DNA of 64,000 nt, taken from assembly GCA_035765515.1 (NCBI GenBank), contig DASTXN010000013.1, positions 6,397-70,396 of the forward strand. The letters run 5' to 3'. Below are positions 24,601 through 32,526 of the stretch, piece by piece. A program made the position numbers and the translations under genes. Positions within the stretch are counted from its first letter, which is position 1. Each line of letters opens with the position of its first letter. The stretch is from DASRSS01 sp035765515. GTDB taxonomy: Bacteria; Actinomycetota; Actinomycetes; Mycobacteriales; Jatrophihabitantaceae. Below the pieces are notes generated by a model that was not told where the DNA came from, ran no database searches, and saw only the letters and a list, made by a program, of their open reading frames with translations.

Positions 24601-25480
24601 GCAGCGCCTCGGCCGCGTCGCGGATCTCGCGCTCGCCGGACAGGAAGACGAGCACGTCACCTCTTCCCTCGGCGTCGAGTTCGCGGACGGCTTCGGTGAT
24701 CGCCTCGATCTGGTCGCGCGGTTCGCGGCGGACGATGTCGTGATCGGGATCGTCCGCGTCGCTGTCGTCATCGTCCGAGCGCTGCGGAGCGTCCGGTTCG
24801 AGCGGGCGGTAACGGACCTCGACCGGATAGGTGCGCCCGGACACCTCGACGACCGGGACGTAGCGCCCGGGCGCGGCGAAGTGCTCGGCGAAGCGGTGCG
24901 GATCGATGGTCGCGGACGTGATGATCAGCTTGAGGTCGGGACGGCGCGGCAGCAGGTCGTGCAGGTAGCCGAGCAGGAAGTCGACGTTCAGGCTGCGCTC
25001 GTGTGCCTCGTCGATGATAAGCGTGTCGTAGCGGCGCAGCATCCGGTCGCGCTGGATCTCGGCGAGCAGGATGCCGTCGGTCATCAGCTTGACCAGCGTG
25101 CGGTCACTGACCTGATCGGTGAAGCGGACCGAGTAGCCGACCACGTCGCCGAGCGGTGTGCCGAGTTCGTCGGCGATCCGCTGGGCGACGGTGCGCGCGG
25201 CGAGGCGACGCGGCTGGGTGTGCCCGATCAGGCCCTGGACGCCGCGGCCGAGCTCGAGGCAGATCTTGGGCAGCTGCGTGGTTTTGCCCGAGCCGGTCTC
25301 GCCGGCGACGATCACCACCTGGTGCTCGCCGATCGCCGCCGCGAGTTCCTCGCGCAGCGCGCTGACCGGCAGGTCCGGATACGTGATCTCCGGTACGGCC
25401 GCGCGGCGCGCCGCGATCAGCTCTTCACGCCGCGCGGCACGCTCGCGATGGTGCGCGCGTTCGCGCGGACGTCCGGCCAC
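21647..25480 (-). CDS. hrpA: ATP-dependent DEAH-box RNA helicase HrpA
   Basis: A large helicase of 1277 residues, normal for bacterial HrpA, which unwinds RNA and is linked to mRNA processing and ribosome rescue. Domain order: Walker A GETGSGKTTQL (about 60-70), DEAH box IDEAHERSLN, SAT motif, then the second RecA domain with ATNVAETSLTVPG and SQASAGQRAGRCGR. Helicase-associated and OB-like domains follow, then the long DUF3418 C-terminal half. An acidic insert (DDDDSDADDPDHD) lies between motifs III and IV. GTG at 25480 is the start. A nested-palindrome element lies in the 22-89 nt upstream of its start, and another lies 18 nt beyond its stop. Confidence 0.95.
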   Translation of the reverse strand: MAGRPRERAHHRERAARREELIAARRAAVPEITYPDLPVSALREELAAAIGEHQVVIVAGETGSGKTTQLPKICLELGRGVQGLIGHTQPRRLAARTVAQRIADELGTPLGDVVGYSVRFTDQVSDRTLVKLMTDGILLAEIQRDRMLRRYDTLIIDEAHERSLNVDFLLGYLHDLLPRRPDLKLIITSATIDPHRFAEHFAAPGRYVPVVEVSGRTYPVEVRYRPLEPDAPQRSDDDDSDADDPDHDIVRREPRDQIEAITEAVRELDAEGRGDVLVFLSGEREIRDAAEALRAADFYDTEVLPLYARLPTAEQQRVFDAHTRRRIVLATNVAETSLTVPGIKYVIDPGTARISRYSRRTKVQRLPIEPISQASAGQRAGRCGRTANGICIRLYSEQDFASRLRFTEPEILRTNLSAVLLQMAALRLGDVANFPFLDPPDRRSVRDGVALLQELGAFDSDGKITELGRRLARLPVDPRIGRMILQSQREGCVREVLVIAAALTIPDPRERPSEHEDAARQKHARFADEHSDFLAYLNLWNYLRAQRRDLSGNQFRRLCRDEFLHYLRIREWQDLVGQLRTIARSIDIVESSDADEPADPSRVHAALLAGLLGHIGMREAESRQFLGARNSRFVIAPGSSLSARPPRWVVVAELVETSRLFGRIAARIDPVDVERLAEHLVARTYSEPHWDSRRGAAMAYERVTLYGLPLVPRRRVGYASVEPAEARELFIRNALVEGDWMSRHHFFRDNRALREELETLEERTRRRDLLVGDDTIFAFYDQRIPANVVSARHFDAWWKKQRHRTPDLLTLTRDDLLAHETPAEATDTWQAGDLTLPVSYRFEPGTEDDGVTVHVPVDVLARLGGEQFSWQVPALREELVIALLRSLPKELRRSFVPIPDTARAVLTALDPGQEPLLDGLQRELHRRTGVLVPLDAFDLDKLPAHLRMTFSVEDASGEVIARGKDLAALREELAAPVRAAVAAAVAGELERTGLRDWPDDLDTLPREVERTHAEHVVRGYPALVDEGATAAVRVFATASEQAAAMPLGVRRLLRLTTPSPVKAVERSLATRARLLLSSNPDGGLTPLLDDCADAAVDAIVGEALPWTRTEFAARRAAVAADIVPRTLAVTALVERVLAAAHDVRRALPARPSPAQAHAVEDIREQLQRLLPAGFVAATGAARLRDLARYISAIGRRLELLPRDVDVDRGRMQRIAAVTQAYTELRAALPASRAAAPDVTDIGWLIEELRVSLWAQQLGTARPVSEQRIYRAIDAIAP

Positions 25481-25502
25481 TCGCCCCAGGGTATTTCACC
25501 GC

Positions 25503-25568
25503 CGAGTGGGCATTTATCGCGCGAGTGGGCAGGTATAGGTGCCCACTGGGCCCGTAGGTGCCCACTCG
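25503..25568. repeat. Nested-palindrome intergenic element, copy 3 (variant arms)
   Basis: Same four-arm layout as the other copies, but the arm core is GAGTGGGCA/TGCCCACT instead of GAGTGGCGC/GCGCCACTC. Direct arms are at 25503-25512 and 25522-25531; inverted arms at 25540-25547 and 25559-25568. The change appears in all four arms, so pairing is kept. It lies 30 nt beyond the stop of the enoyl-CoA hydratase-like gene and upstream of hrpA. Confidence 0.82.
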
Positions 25569-25598
25569 ACGGGCTGGCTGGACGACGCGCGCGCCTGA

Positions 25599-26354
25599 TC
25601 AGTCGGCTGCCGCGCCGTGGCGCCCGGCGCCGGCGGAGAACCGGGCGGCGCCCTGCAGCGCGTCGCCCAGCACACTCTGCCCGTGCGCGAACTCGCTCGC
25701 GAGCGCCGTCGCTTCGTCACCGCCGAACGTGTCGTAGACCGAGCGGCGGTCCGAACGCAGGCACGCCTGCGGCAGCGCGGCGAGCTGGTGCGCCAGCGCC
25801 TCCGCCTCGGCGCGTGCCTGCCCGGGCTCGACCACCCGGTTCACCAGACCGATGGCCAGCGCCTCCTCGGACGCGACCGCGCGCCCGGTCAGGATCAGGT
25901 CGAGCGCGCGCCCCAGCCCGACGATGCGCGGGAGCCGGACCGTCCCGCCGTCGATCAGCGGCACGCCCCAGCGCCGGCAGAAGACGCCGAGCACCGCGTC
26001 GGATTCGGCGACCCGCAGGTCGCACCACAACGCCAGCTCCAGACCGCCCGCGACGGCGTGACCGCTGATCGCCGCGATGACCGGCTTGGACAGGGCCATC
26101 CGGCTCGCGCCCATCGGGCCGATCGCGGTCACGTCGGGGTTCAGCGGGTTGGACATGGCGTGCAGGTCGGCGCCGGCGCAGAACGTCCCGCCCGCCCCCC
26201 AGAGCACCGCGACGGAGGCCGACTCGTCGGCGTCGAACGCGGCGAACGCCTCGGCCAGCGCGGCGGCAGTCGGGCCGTCCACGGCGTTGCGCACCTCGGG
26301 CCGGTCCAGCACCACAGTGGTCACCGGTCCGTCCCGCTCCACGCGCACCGCCAT
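25599..26354 (-). CDS. Enoyl-CoA hydratase/isomerase family protein
   Basis: A crotonase-fold protein of 251 residues. The oxyanion-hole segments are GGTFCAGADLHAM and SGHAVAGGLELAL. The third helix reads RRWGVPLIDGGTVRLPRIVGL. The position usually filled by the second catalytic Glu in classical hydratases is not an obvious Glu here (PLIDGG), so the exact reaction (hydratase, isomerase or other) is uncertain. ATG at 26354 starts the conserved MAVRVERDGPVTTVVLDRP; an in-frame start 69 nt upstream would add atypical sequence. Proximity to the ethylmalonyl-CoA genes makes hydration of crotonyl- or 3-hydroxyacyl-CoA possible but unproved. Confidence 0.85.
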   Translation of the reverse strand: MAVRVERDGPVTTVVLDRPEVRNAVDGPTAAALAEAFAAFDADESASVAVLWGAGGTFCAGADLHAMSNPLNPDVTAIGPMGASRMALSKPVIAAISGHAVAGGLELALWCDLRVAESDAVLGVFCRRWGVPLIDGGTVRLPRIVGLGRALDLILTGRAVASEEALAIGLVNRVVEPGQARAEAEALAHQLAALPQACLRSDRRSVYDTFGGDEATALASEFAHGQSVLGDALQGAARFSAGAGRHGAAAD

Positions 26355-26462
26355 GACCGCACCGTATCCGGTTGGCCCCGTAGCAGGGCGACACGCCGGG
26401 TGGCGACCTGCTGCGGGGACCAACAGTCAGCTGGGTGGCCGGGATCTGGGAAACTGGTGGGT

Positions 26463-27413
26463 ATGGCTCCCGCACAGCAACGTCGCCCCGCCCAGCCGAG
26501 CCCGGCGCTCACCGCGGCGATGGCCGGCGCCGTCGACCTGGCCGCGGTCAAGGCACGCTCGGAGGCCGCGGCCCGCGCTGCCGAGGCTCCGGCACCGGCG
26601 GCCGGTCAATACGTCGTCGACGTGACCGAGGCCAGCTTCCAGACCGAGGTGCTGGACCGCTCGTTCCAACTGCCCGTGTTGCTCTCGCTGTGGTCGGCGC
26701 GCTCCCCGGCAAGCGATCAGCTGAACGCGACGCTGGAGCAGCTCACCACGCAGCAGGCAGGCGCGCTCGTCCTCGCCAAGATCGAGGTCGACGCGAACAT
26801 GGGCATCGCGCAGGCGCTGCAACTGCGCGGCGTGCCGGCGGTGTTCGCGGTCATCGGCGGCCAACTGGTGCCCGGCTTCGAGGGCGCGTTGCCGGAGCCG
26901 CAGCTGCGCGAGTTCGTCGACGCGGTGCTGCAGGCCGGGCGCGAGGCCGGCCTGACCGGGGGCGGTGAGCCCGCGGGCGAGCAGGACGCGGCCGAGCCGC
27001 AGCAGCCGGAGGACCCGCGCTTCGACGCGGCCGAGGAGGCGCTGGCCGAGGGCGATTACGCGCTTGCCGCCGAGCGTTTCCAGGCGATCCTGGACGCCGA
27101 GCCGGCCAACGCCCAGGCCGCGCTCGCGCTACGGCAGGTCGCGCTGCTCGCCCGCGTGGCGGAGCTGGATCCGTCGGCTGCGACCACGGCGGCGCCCGAC
27201 GACGTGCCGGGGCAGCTCGCCGCGGCGGACCTGGAGATGGCTGGCGGCAACGCCGAGGCCGCGCTGCAGCGCCTGCTCGCCCTGATCGTCCGGGTGACCG
27301 GCGACGAGCGCGACCAGGTACGGCTGCGGCTGGTCGACTACTTCGACCTGCTCGGCCCGGAGGATCCGCTGGTGCCACCAGCGCGCCGGCAGATGGCAAG
27401 GGCGCTGTTCTGA
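26463..27413 (+). CDS. YbbN-like thioredoxin-TPR protein
   Basis: A 316-residue protein with a thioredoxin fold (about 45-160) and C-terminal tetratricopeptide repeats (about 185-316). The thioredoxin active site reads WSARSPASDQ, so both redox Cys are missing and it cannot be a classical oxidoreductase. The TPR part (DPRFDAAEEALAEGDYALAA and following) matches the co-chaperone YbbN/CnoX. A chaperone-holdase role is therefore likely. ATG at 26463 begins a short Pro/Ala-rich leader. The stop TGA overlaps the ATG of the next gene (TGATG), so the two are probably translationally coupled. It is divergent from the hydratase-like gene. Confidence 0.88.
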   Translation: MAPAQQRRPAQPSPALTAAMAGAVDLAAVKARSEAAARAAEAPAPAAGQYVVDVTEASFQTEVLDRSFQLPVLLSLWSARSPASDQLNATLEQLTTQQAGALVLAKIEVDANMGIAQALQLRGVPAVFAVIGGQLVPGFEGALPEPQLREFVDAVLQAGREAGLTGGGEPAGEQDAAEPQQPEDPRFDAAEEALAEGDYALAAERFQAILDAEPANAQAALALRQVALLARVAELDPSAATTAAPDDVPGQLAAADLEMAGGNAEAALQRLLALIVRVTGDERDQVRLRLVDYFDLLGPEDPLVPPARRQMARALF

Positions 27414-28417
27414 TGCGGCGGGCGTCGCGCACCGTCCCGCCCGCCGAGGAGGACGAAAGACGCCGGGTTCGCGACCTGGTGGCGTTGAGCGAGGGTGATC
27501 CCCTCGCTCCTTTCACGTTACGGCCCGAAAAGGCCTACGTGTTCTCGCCCGACGGCGCGGCCGCGATCGGCTACCGCGTCAAGGTCGGCACCGCGGTCGC
27601 GGCAGGCGACCCGGTCGGTGACCTCGAATCGTGGGACGCGGCCGTCGACGCGTTCATGAGCGAGATGAAGCGTCGCGGGTTGCGGGTGGCCGTCCTGGCC
27701 GCGGGGGAGCGGTCGCAGCCGAGCTGGGCGCGGCACGGCCTGCACACGATCCCGATCGGGCGCGATGTCGTGCTGCATCGCGAGAACTTCAGCGTGCAGG
27801 GACGGCGCTATCGCAACCTGCGCCAGGCGATCCAGCGCACCCGCAACGCCGGCGTGACCGTCGCGTTCTTCCGCGAGGGCGAACTGCCCGCCGGTGACGT
27901 CGCCGAGTTGCGCGCGCTGATGACCGCTACCGGTCGCGAGGACAAGCGCGGCTTCTCGATGATCCTCGGCCGGCTCTTCGACGGCACCGAGCCGGACGCC
28001 GTGGTCATGGTCGCGCGCGACAAGACCGGACGGATCGTCGGCGCACACCGGTACCTGTGGGCCGGCAAGCAGGACCTGTCGCTCGACCTGCCGATCCGCG
28101 CGAAGGGTGCGCCCAACGGCGTGGACGAACGGTTGATCGCCGAGGTCGTCAGCTGGGGCAGCGAGCACGGCGTCGAGCGGGTCTCGCTGGCGTTCGCGCC
28201 GTTCCCGGACCTGTTCGTCAACCGGCACCACCTTTCGGCCCTGCAACGGCTCGCGTATCACGCCGTGCACCTGCTGGACCCGCTGATCCGCGTCGAGCGG
28301 CTCTACCTGTACCTGCGCAAGTTCCACTCGTTCGACCAGCAGCGTTTCGTGATGTTGCGGTGGCGCCAGGTGTTCGTGGTTGCGCTGGCCGCGCTGCTGC
28401 TCGAGTTCGGCAACTGA
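27413..28417 (+). CDS. DUF2156 protein, C-terminal domain like phosphatidylglycerol lysyltransferase
   Basis: A 334-residue soluble protein resembling the cytosolic GNAT-type domain of LysX/MprF aminoacyl transferases (DUF2156). Recognisable parts are LAPFTLRPEKAYVFSPDGAAAIGYR near the start, FSVQGRRYRNLRQAIQRTRNAG in the middle, and LYLYLRKFHSFDQQRF near the end. MprF-type membrane helices are lacking; only the last 15 residues (VFVVALAALLLEFGN) are hydrophobic. Transfer of an amino acid or acyl group onto a lipid is the family analogy, not proven. It overlaps the YbbN-like gene by 1 nt. The ABC-permease gene ends 3 nt after its stop on the other strand. Confidence 0.8.
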   Translation: MRRASRTVPPAEEDERRRVRDLVALSEGDPLAPFTLRPEKAYVFSPDGAAAIGYRVKVGTAVAAGDPVGDLESWDAAVDAFMSEMKRRGLRVAVLAAGERSQPSWARHGLHTIPIGRDVVLHRENFSVQGRRYRNLRQAIQRTRNAGVTVAFFREGELPAGDVAELRALMTATGREDKRGFSMILGRLFDGTEPDAVVMVARDKTGRIVGAHRYLWAGKQDLSLDLPIRAKGAPNGVDERLIAEVVSWGSEHGVERVSLAFAPFPDLFVNRHHLSALQRLAYHAVHLLDPLIRVERLYLYLRKFHSFDQQRFVMLRWRQVFVVALAALLLEFGN

Positions 28418-28420
28418 GCC

Positions 28421-31165
28421 TTATTCGGCAGAACGCTCGGACGGCAGCCGTGAGCGACTGAACGCGCCGGCCAGCGCCGCGGCGAGCAGCGGGATGCCGA
28501 TCAGGACCGCAACGGTCAGTAACCACGGCACGACCAGGTGTAGCTGCGCGGGCAACGTGTCGACGGAATAGTGGGTCCCGCCTCCGCCTCCGCCGGAGTC
28601 GTAGACGCTGCCGAACCCAGCAGGCTGCCGTTGCGCGCGGACCCAGGCGATGGCGGGGACGAAGCCGGCGGCCGTCCCGAGCACCGCGCCGATCCCGGCG
28701 ATAACGCCGGCCCGAGAAAGGGACAGCACGCGGCGGGTACGCGGTGCGGCACCCACGGCGCCGAGCGTGACCAGGTCGGCCCGCCCGTCCACGTCCGCGA
28801 GCGCGGTCGCGATCACCGCGGCGCCGATCGCGATCACAGCCGCTACGCCGACCAAGCCGTACATCATCCAGGCGCGGTCGTCGTGGTAGCCGGACTCGAC
28901 GTAGTAGTACAGCTCGGGATCGATCGCATTGAGCTTGCCTGCCAGCGCCTGCTTCTCGCGATCGGAAGGAGCCCGGGTGTCGCGCGCGAAGACGCCGATC
29001 GCCCGCGGTGTGACGCCCAACTTCGCGGCGACCGAGGGCGGCACGATCAGCTGCGCGGCCGGATAGCCGTCCGACACGACCACGGCAGGGACGGTCACCT
29101 GCTTGCTGCCCGACGCCGCTGAGGGGCCGTTCATGCTGGAGATCGGCGCCTGGGAGCCGGTCAAGTGCACCGTGCCTTGGTTTCCGACGGCGGCCCGGTC
29201 GACGACGATCGCCTTGCCCGCGCGCAACGCCGCAGCGGCCGCCGGCTCGGGCTTGCCGAACAGCGCCTTCAGACCGGAGCCGTCGTCCACAAGCGTGCTC
29301 GGCAGGTAGCCGCCCGTGTACCGGGACGGGTGGCGCTCCTGCCAGTACATGTTGGCGAAGTCGATCTGGCCAACGACGCAGTCCGGCCGGGTGAACGAAC
29401 ATGACCCGGACGGGCCGCGCACGAGCACCAGGCCGGAGACCGGCAGCGTCGAGCGCATCGCGTCCACCACCGCCTGTGGACCGACGTTCGGACCGCTGCT
29501 GTCGAGTTCCGTCCAAGCGGCGTTCATCGGCAGTGATGCGTGGTAGTTGCGACGGTTCTGATCGGTCGTGCTCGCCACGACCAGGATCGCGGCCATCGCG
29601 CCGATGATCGACGCCATCACGGCAGCGACGGCGGGCGCAGCGGCGGACCGATTGCGGCCGGCGTCACGCAGCGCGATCCGAGGCGCCAGCGGCAGCCGCC
29701 GGCCGAGCCGGGCGATGAGGCCGATCAGCGCCGGCGTGCAGGCGATCAGGCCGAGCTCGACGAGGGCGACGCCGAACAGGATGACCGTCGCGCCGTTGGA
29801 GGAGTGCGTTGCGCCGCCGATCGCGATCACGGCACCGACTGCGCCGACCACCAGACCCAGCACCACGACCCGCTTGCGCGTGCGCAGCGTGCCACGGCGC
29901 CCGGCCAGCGCGGCCACCACGTCCGTCCGGGCGGCCGCACTCGCCGGGAACGCTGCGGCGGCCAGCGCGGTCAGCACCGCGACCAGCACGAGCAGTGCCA
30001 ACTCGGCCGGCCGGACGTCGAAGTGCCCGGGGACCTGGTCGACCAGCGAGCCCAACGTCGGGATGCCGATCGCCATGCCCGCGACCGCCAGCACGATGCT
30101 GATCACGCCCGCAGCCGCGCCGAGCACGATTCCGTTTGCCAGCACGACGTTGCGCAGGTCCGAGCTGCGGCCGCCGGTGCTCGCGATGATCGCAAGCTGG
30201 CGCCGCTGCCGCCTGGCGCCGACCGCGAACGCGGGGCCGGCCAGCAACACGACCTCCAGCAGCGCCATGCCGACGATCAAGGTGGCGATCGACAGCACCT
30301 GACCGTCGATCGAGCTGCTCGATGCGAGGAAGGGGATCTCGGACGACGGTGGCGGGTGCAGGTAGGCCTGGCGCGACACCACGACGTAGCCGAGCTTGTT
30401 CAGGTTCAGCACCTGCTGCCAGGTAATCGGTCCCGGCGAATCGACGAGCCAGCCGCTCTCACCCGGCGAGACGTAGTCCTGCCCCTTCGACGGCGGAGGC
30501 GCGGGGAGTGCGGACGGGTCCAGATAGACCGCCTCCGCGTGCCGCGACCCGGCATCGTCCACGATGCCGACGACCCTGAACGTCCGCTCGGAATCGGTAG
30601 CGGTTCCGAAGTCGGCCAGCCGCAGTGTGCTGCCGATCTTCAGGTCCGCCTTCTCCGCGATCCGCGCCGTCACCGCGGCCTCGTCGACTGAACGGGGTGC
30701 GTGACCGCTGACCCGCTTGAGGATCCCGCGTGCCATCGGATCGGCGTAATCGAGCCCGAACACACTCGCGTATTCCAGACCGGCCGGCGTGCGCACCTGC
30801 GCGCCCTGGCTCGACTCGTCGTCGCTGATCACGCGGCTGCCGGCGGGTAGCTGCGTGATCAGTCCGGCGGTCGTCGGCCGGGACCCGTGGGTGTCGCCGA
30901 TGGTCGTCCACTGGTAGTTGAGGTATCCACCGGGCGTTTGCTGCACTGATGCGCCCGCCCACCGGATGCCGGCGTCCGCGGTGCCGATCGTGCGGGACAA
31001 CTTCTCGGTCGGGCTCAACTGCCAGGTGCGGTAAGCGATGTCGGCGCCGGCAAGCGCGAAGATCGGCAGCCCGATCAGTGCGATGACGAGCAGGCTGCGT
31101 CCCTTCGCGCGCCACGCCTCGCGGCGGGCGATGCGCAGCGCGGCGTGCCAACGGGCAGCGTTCAT
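28421..31165 (-). CDS. FtsX-like ABC transporter permease
   Basis: A 914-residue MacB/FtsX-type permease. One transmembrane segment near the N-terminus (about 24-42) is followed by a large extracytoplasmic domain to about 285, then a cluster of about six segments (290-520), a second exported region, and three segments near the C-terminus. The duplicated FtsX core suggests that a single chain supplies the whole membrane part. A run of six Gly (YDSGGGGGGTHY) lies in the last loop. Its start ATG overlaps the stop of the ATPase gene (ATGA), so it is coupled to it. The PadR regulator at the operon front suggests induction by a toxic or cell-envelope-active compound. Substrate unknown. Confidence 0.88.
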   Translation of the reverse strand: MNAARWHAALRIARREAWRAKGRSLLVIALIGLPIFALAGADIAYRTWQLSPTEKLSRTIGTADAGIRWAGASVQQTPGGYLNYQWTTIGDTHGSRPTTAGLITQLPAGSRVISDDESSQGAQVRTPAGLEYASVFGLDYADPMARGILKRVSGHAPRSVDEAAVTARIAEKADLKIGSTLRLADFGTATDSERTFRVVGIVDDAGSRHAEAVYLDPSALPAPPPSKGQDYVSPGESGWLVDSPGPITWQQVLNLNKLGYVVVSRQAYLHPPPSSEIPFLASSSSIDGQVLSIATLIVGMALLEVVLLAGPAFAVGARRQRRQLAIIASTGGRSSDLRNVVLANGIVLGAAAGVISIVLAVAGMAIGIPTLGSLVDQVPGHFDVRPAELALLVLVAVLTALAAAAFPASAAARTDVVAALAGRRGTLRTRKRVVVLGLVVGAVGAVIAIGGATHSSNGATVILFGVALVELGLIACTPALIGLIARLGRRLPLAPRIALRDAGRNRSAAAPAVAAVMASIIGAMAAILVVASTTDQNRRNYHASLPMNAAWTELDSSGPNVGPQAVVDAMRSTLPVSGLVLVRGPSGSCSFTRPDCVVGQIDFANMYWQERHPSRYTGGYLPSTLVDDGSGLKALFGKPEPAAAAALRAGKAIVVDRAAVGNQGTVHLTGSQAPISSMNGPSAASGSKQVTVPAVVVSDGYPAAQLIVPPSVAAKLGVTPRAIGVFARDTRAPSDREKQALAGKLNAIDPELYYYVESGYHDDRAWMMYGLVGVAAVIAIGAAVIATALADVDGRADLVTLGAVGAAPRTRRVLSLSRAGVIAGIGAVLGTAAGFVPAIAWVRAQRQPAGFGSVYDSGGGGGGTHYSVDTLPAQLHLVVPWLLTVAVLIGIPLLAAALAGAFSRSRLPSERSAE

Positions 31166-31890
31166 TCGATCGGACTCGTGCTCAGCAGCGACTCCGGCCC
31201 GGCCAGCGGCGCCGTCTCGTCGACGAGCACGCCGTCGCGCAGGAACACGACCCGGTCGGCCCAGCCGGCGTGCCGCGCGTCGTGCGTCACGAGCACCGCT
31301 GCGGCGCCCGCGTCACAGCGTGCGCGCAGCATGCGCAGCACGTCCTCGCCGGTCTGCGAATCGAGTGCGCCCGTCGGCTCGTCGGCGAGGATCAGCCGCC
31401 GGTCACCGACGACGGCGCGCGCGATCGCAACGCGCTGCTGCTGGCCGCCGGACATGTCGTCCGGGAACCGCTCGGCGAGCTCGTCCATCGCCACCTCGCG
31501 CAAGGCGTCCAGAGCTTCGCTGCGCGCGCGGCGGGACGCGATGCCGTCCAGTTCGCGCGGCAGCATGACGTTCTCGACCGCGGTCAGCGACGGGATCAGG
31601 TTCAGGCTTTGGAACACGTAGCCGACCGCGCGCCGGCGCAGCTGTGCGAGCGACGAGCGGGTCAGCCCGCCCAGGCGCTTGCCCTCGACGATCACGTCGC
31701 CGTGGGTCGGCGAGTCCAGTCCGCCGGCGAGGTTGAGCAGCGTCGACTTGCCCGACCCGGACGGCCCCATGATCGCGACGAACTCGCCCGGCCCAACCGA
31801 CAGAGATACCCCGTCCAGCGCGTGGACGGTCGCCTCGCCGCGGCCGTGCTCGCGTCCGACGTCGCGCAGTTCGAGTACCGGGCTGCTCAT
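31162..31890 (-). CDS. ABC transporter ATP-binding protein (LolD/MacB type)
   Basis: A 242-residue ATPase that powers the FtsX-like permease encoded next to it. Walker A is GPSGSGKSTLL (about 41-51), Q-loop VFQSLNLIPSLTAVENVML, signature MSGGQQQRVAIARA, Walker B ILADEPTGALDS, H-loop VTHDARH. The VENV segment after the Q-loop and the short length are typical of LolD/MacB ATPases, which do mechanotransmission rather than classical transport. Its stop overlaps the permease start, and its ATG overlaps the padR stop by 4 nt, so the three genes form one coupled operon read from the PadR operator. Confidence 0.93.
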   Translation of the reverse strand: MSSPVLELRDVGREHGRGEATVHALDGVSLSVGPGEFVAIMGPSGSGKSTLLNLAGGLDSPTHGDVIVEGKRLGGLTRSSLAQLRRRAVGYVFQSLNLIPSLTAVENVMLPRELDGIASRRARSEALDALREVAMDELAERFPDDMSGGQQQRVAIARAVVGDRRLILADEPTGALDSQTGEDVLRMLRARCDAGAAAVLVTHDARHAGWADRVVFLRDGVLVDETAPLAGPESLLSTSPIE

Positions 31891-32477
31891 GAGCGGGCAT
31901 CTTCGCGGCGGACGGATCCGGCGGGCTTCGCGGACGCCGCGTCAGTGCGCGTTCTGGCGGCGCGGGCGAGCCGCGTCTCGCAGTGGTCCAGCCAGCGGAC
32001 CTCGGCCTCGGCCGCGAAGATGAGCGAGTCGGCGACCAGCAGCCAGGACAGGTCGTCGGCGGCTGCCTCGCGCGCCCGGGTGTACTCCTGCAGCGCCCGC
32101 ACCGTTGCCGTCCGCTGCGCCTGGATCACCGCGTGGACGTCCACGCCCGGCGTGTGCACGGCGAGGGCGAGCTTGATCGCGAGCTCGTCGCGTGGGGGAG
32201 AGGTGTTGCGCACCGGCGTGGCGAACCAGGTGCGCACCTCGGCACGTCCGTTGTCGGTGATCGCGTAGACGCGCTGGCTCTCGCGGTCGGCGTCGGCCGT
32301 CTCGTCGTCGCTGACGGCGACGAGTCCGTCGCGCTCGAGGCGCGCGAGCGTGCTGTAGACCTGCCCGACGTTCAGCGGCCAGGTCGCGCCGGTGCTGGCC
32401 TCGAACTCCTGGCGCAGCTGGTAGCCGTACATGGGCCGTCGCTCGAGGAGGCTGAGCAAGCCGTAGCGGATCGACAT
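31887..32477 (-). CDS. PadR-family transcriptional regulator
   Basis: A 196-residue regulator. The N-terminal winged helix begins IRYGLLSLLERRPMYGYQLR, with recognition helix NVGQVYSTLARLERDG and wing ESQRVYAITDNGRAEV. The C-terminal part (VHAVIQAQRTATVRALQEY onward) is the helical dimerisation domain of the long PadR subgroup. ATG at 32477 is the start, because the conserved domain begins two residues later; upstream in-frame codons lie inside the operator. The 24-bp dyad at 32480-32503 begins 2 nt before the start codon, so the protein very probably represses its own operon, which continues into the ABC transporter genes. Confidence 0.92.
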   Translation of the reverse strand: MSIRYGLLSLLERRPMYGYQLRQEFEASTGATWPLNVGQVYSTLARLERDGLVAVSDDETADADRESQRVYAITDNGRAEVRTWFATPVRNTSPPRDELAIKLALAVHTPGVDVHAVIQAQRTATVRALQEYTRAREAAADDLSWLLVADSLIFAAEAEVRWLDHCETRLARAARTRTDAASAKPAGSVRREDARS

Positions 32478-32479
32478 GG

Positions 32480-32503
32480 ATACTGAGTATGCATACTGCG
32501 TAT
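32480..32503. promoter_or_regulatory. PadR operator candidate
   Basis: An AT-rich 24-bp dyad, ATACTGAGTATG/CATACTGCGTAT, whose core AGTATGCATACT (32486-32497) is a perfect 12-bp palindrome. Its arms match at 10 of 12 positions. It stands out in GC-rich DNA and ends 2 nt from the padR start codon, where binding would block transcription or initiation of the padR-ABC operon. Autoregulation through such dyads is well known for PadR proteins. Confidence 0.75.
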
Positions 32504-32526
32504 GGTCAAGGCAAGAGAACACTCGG

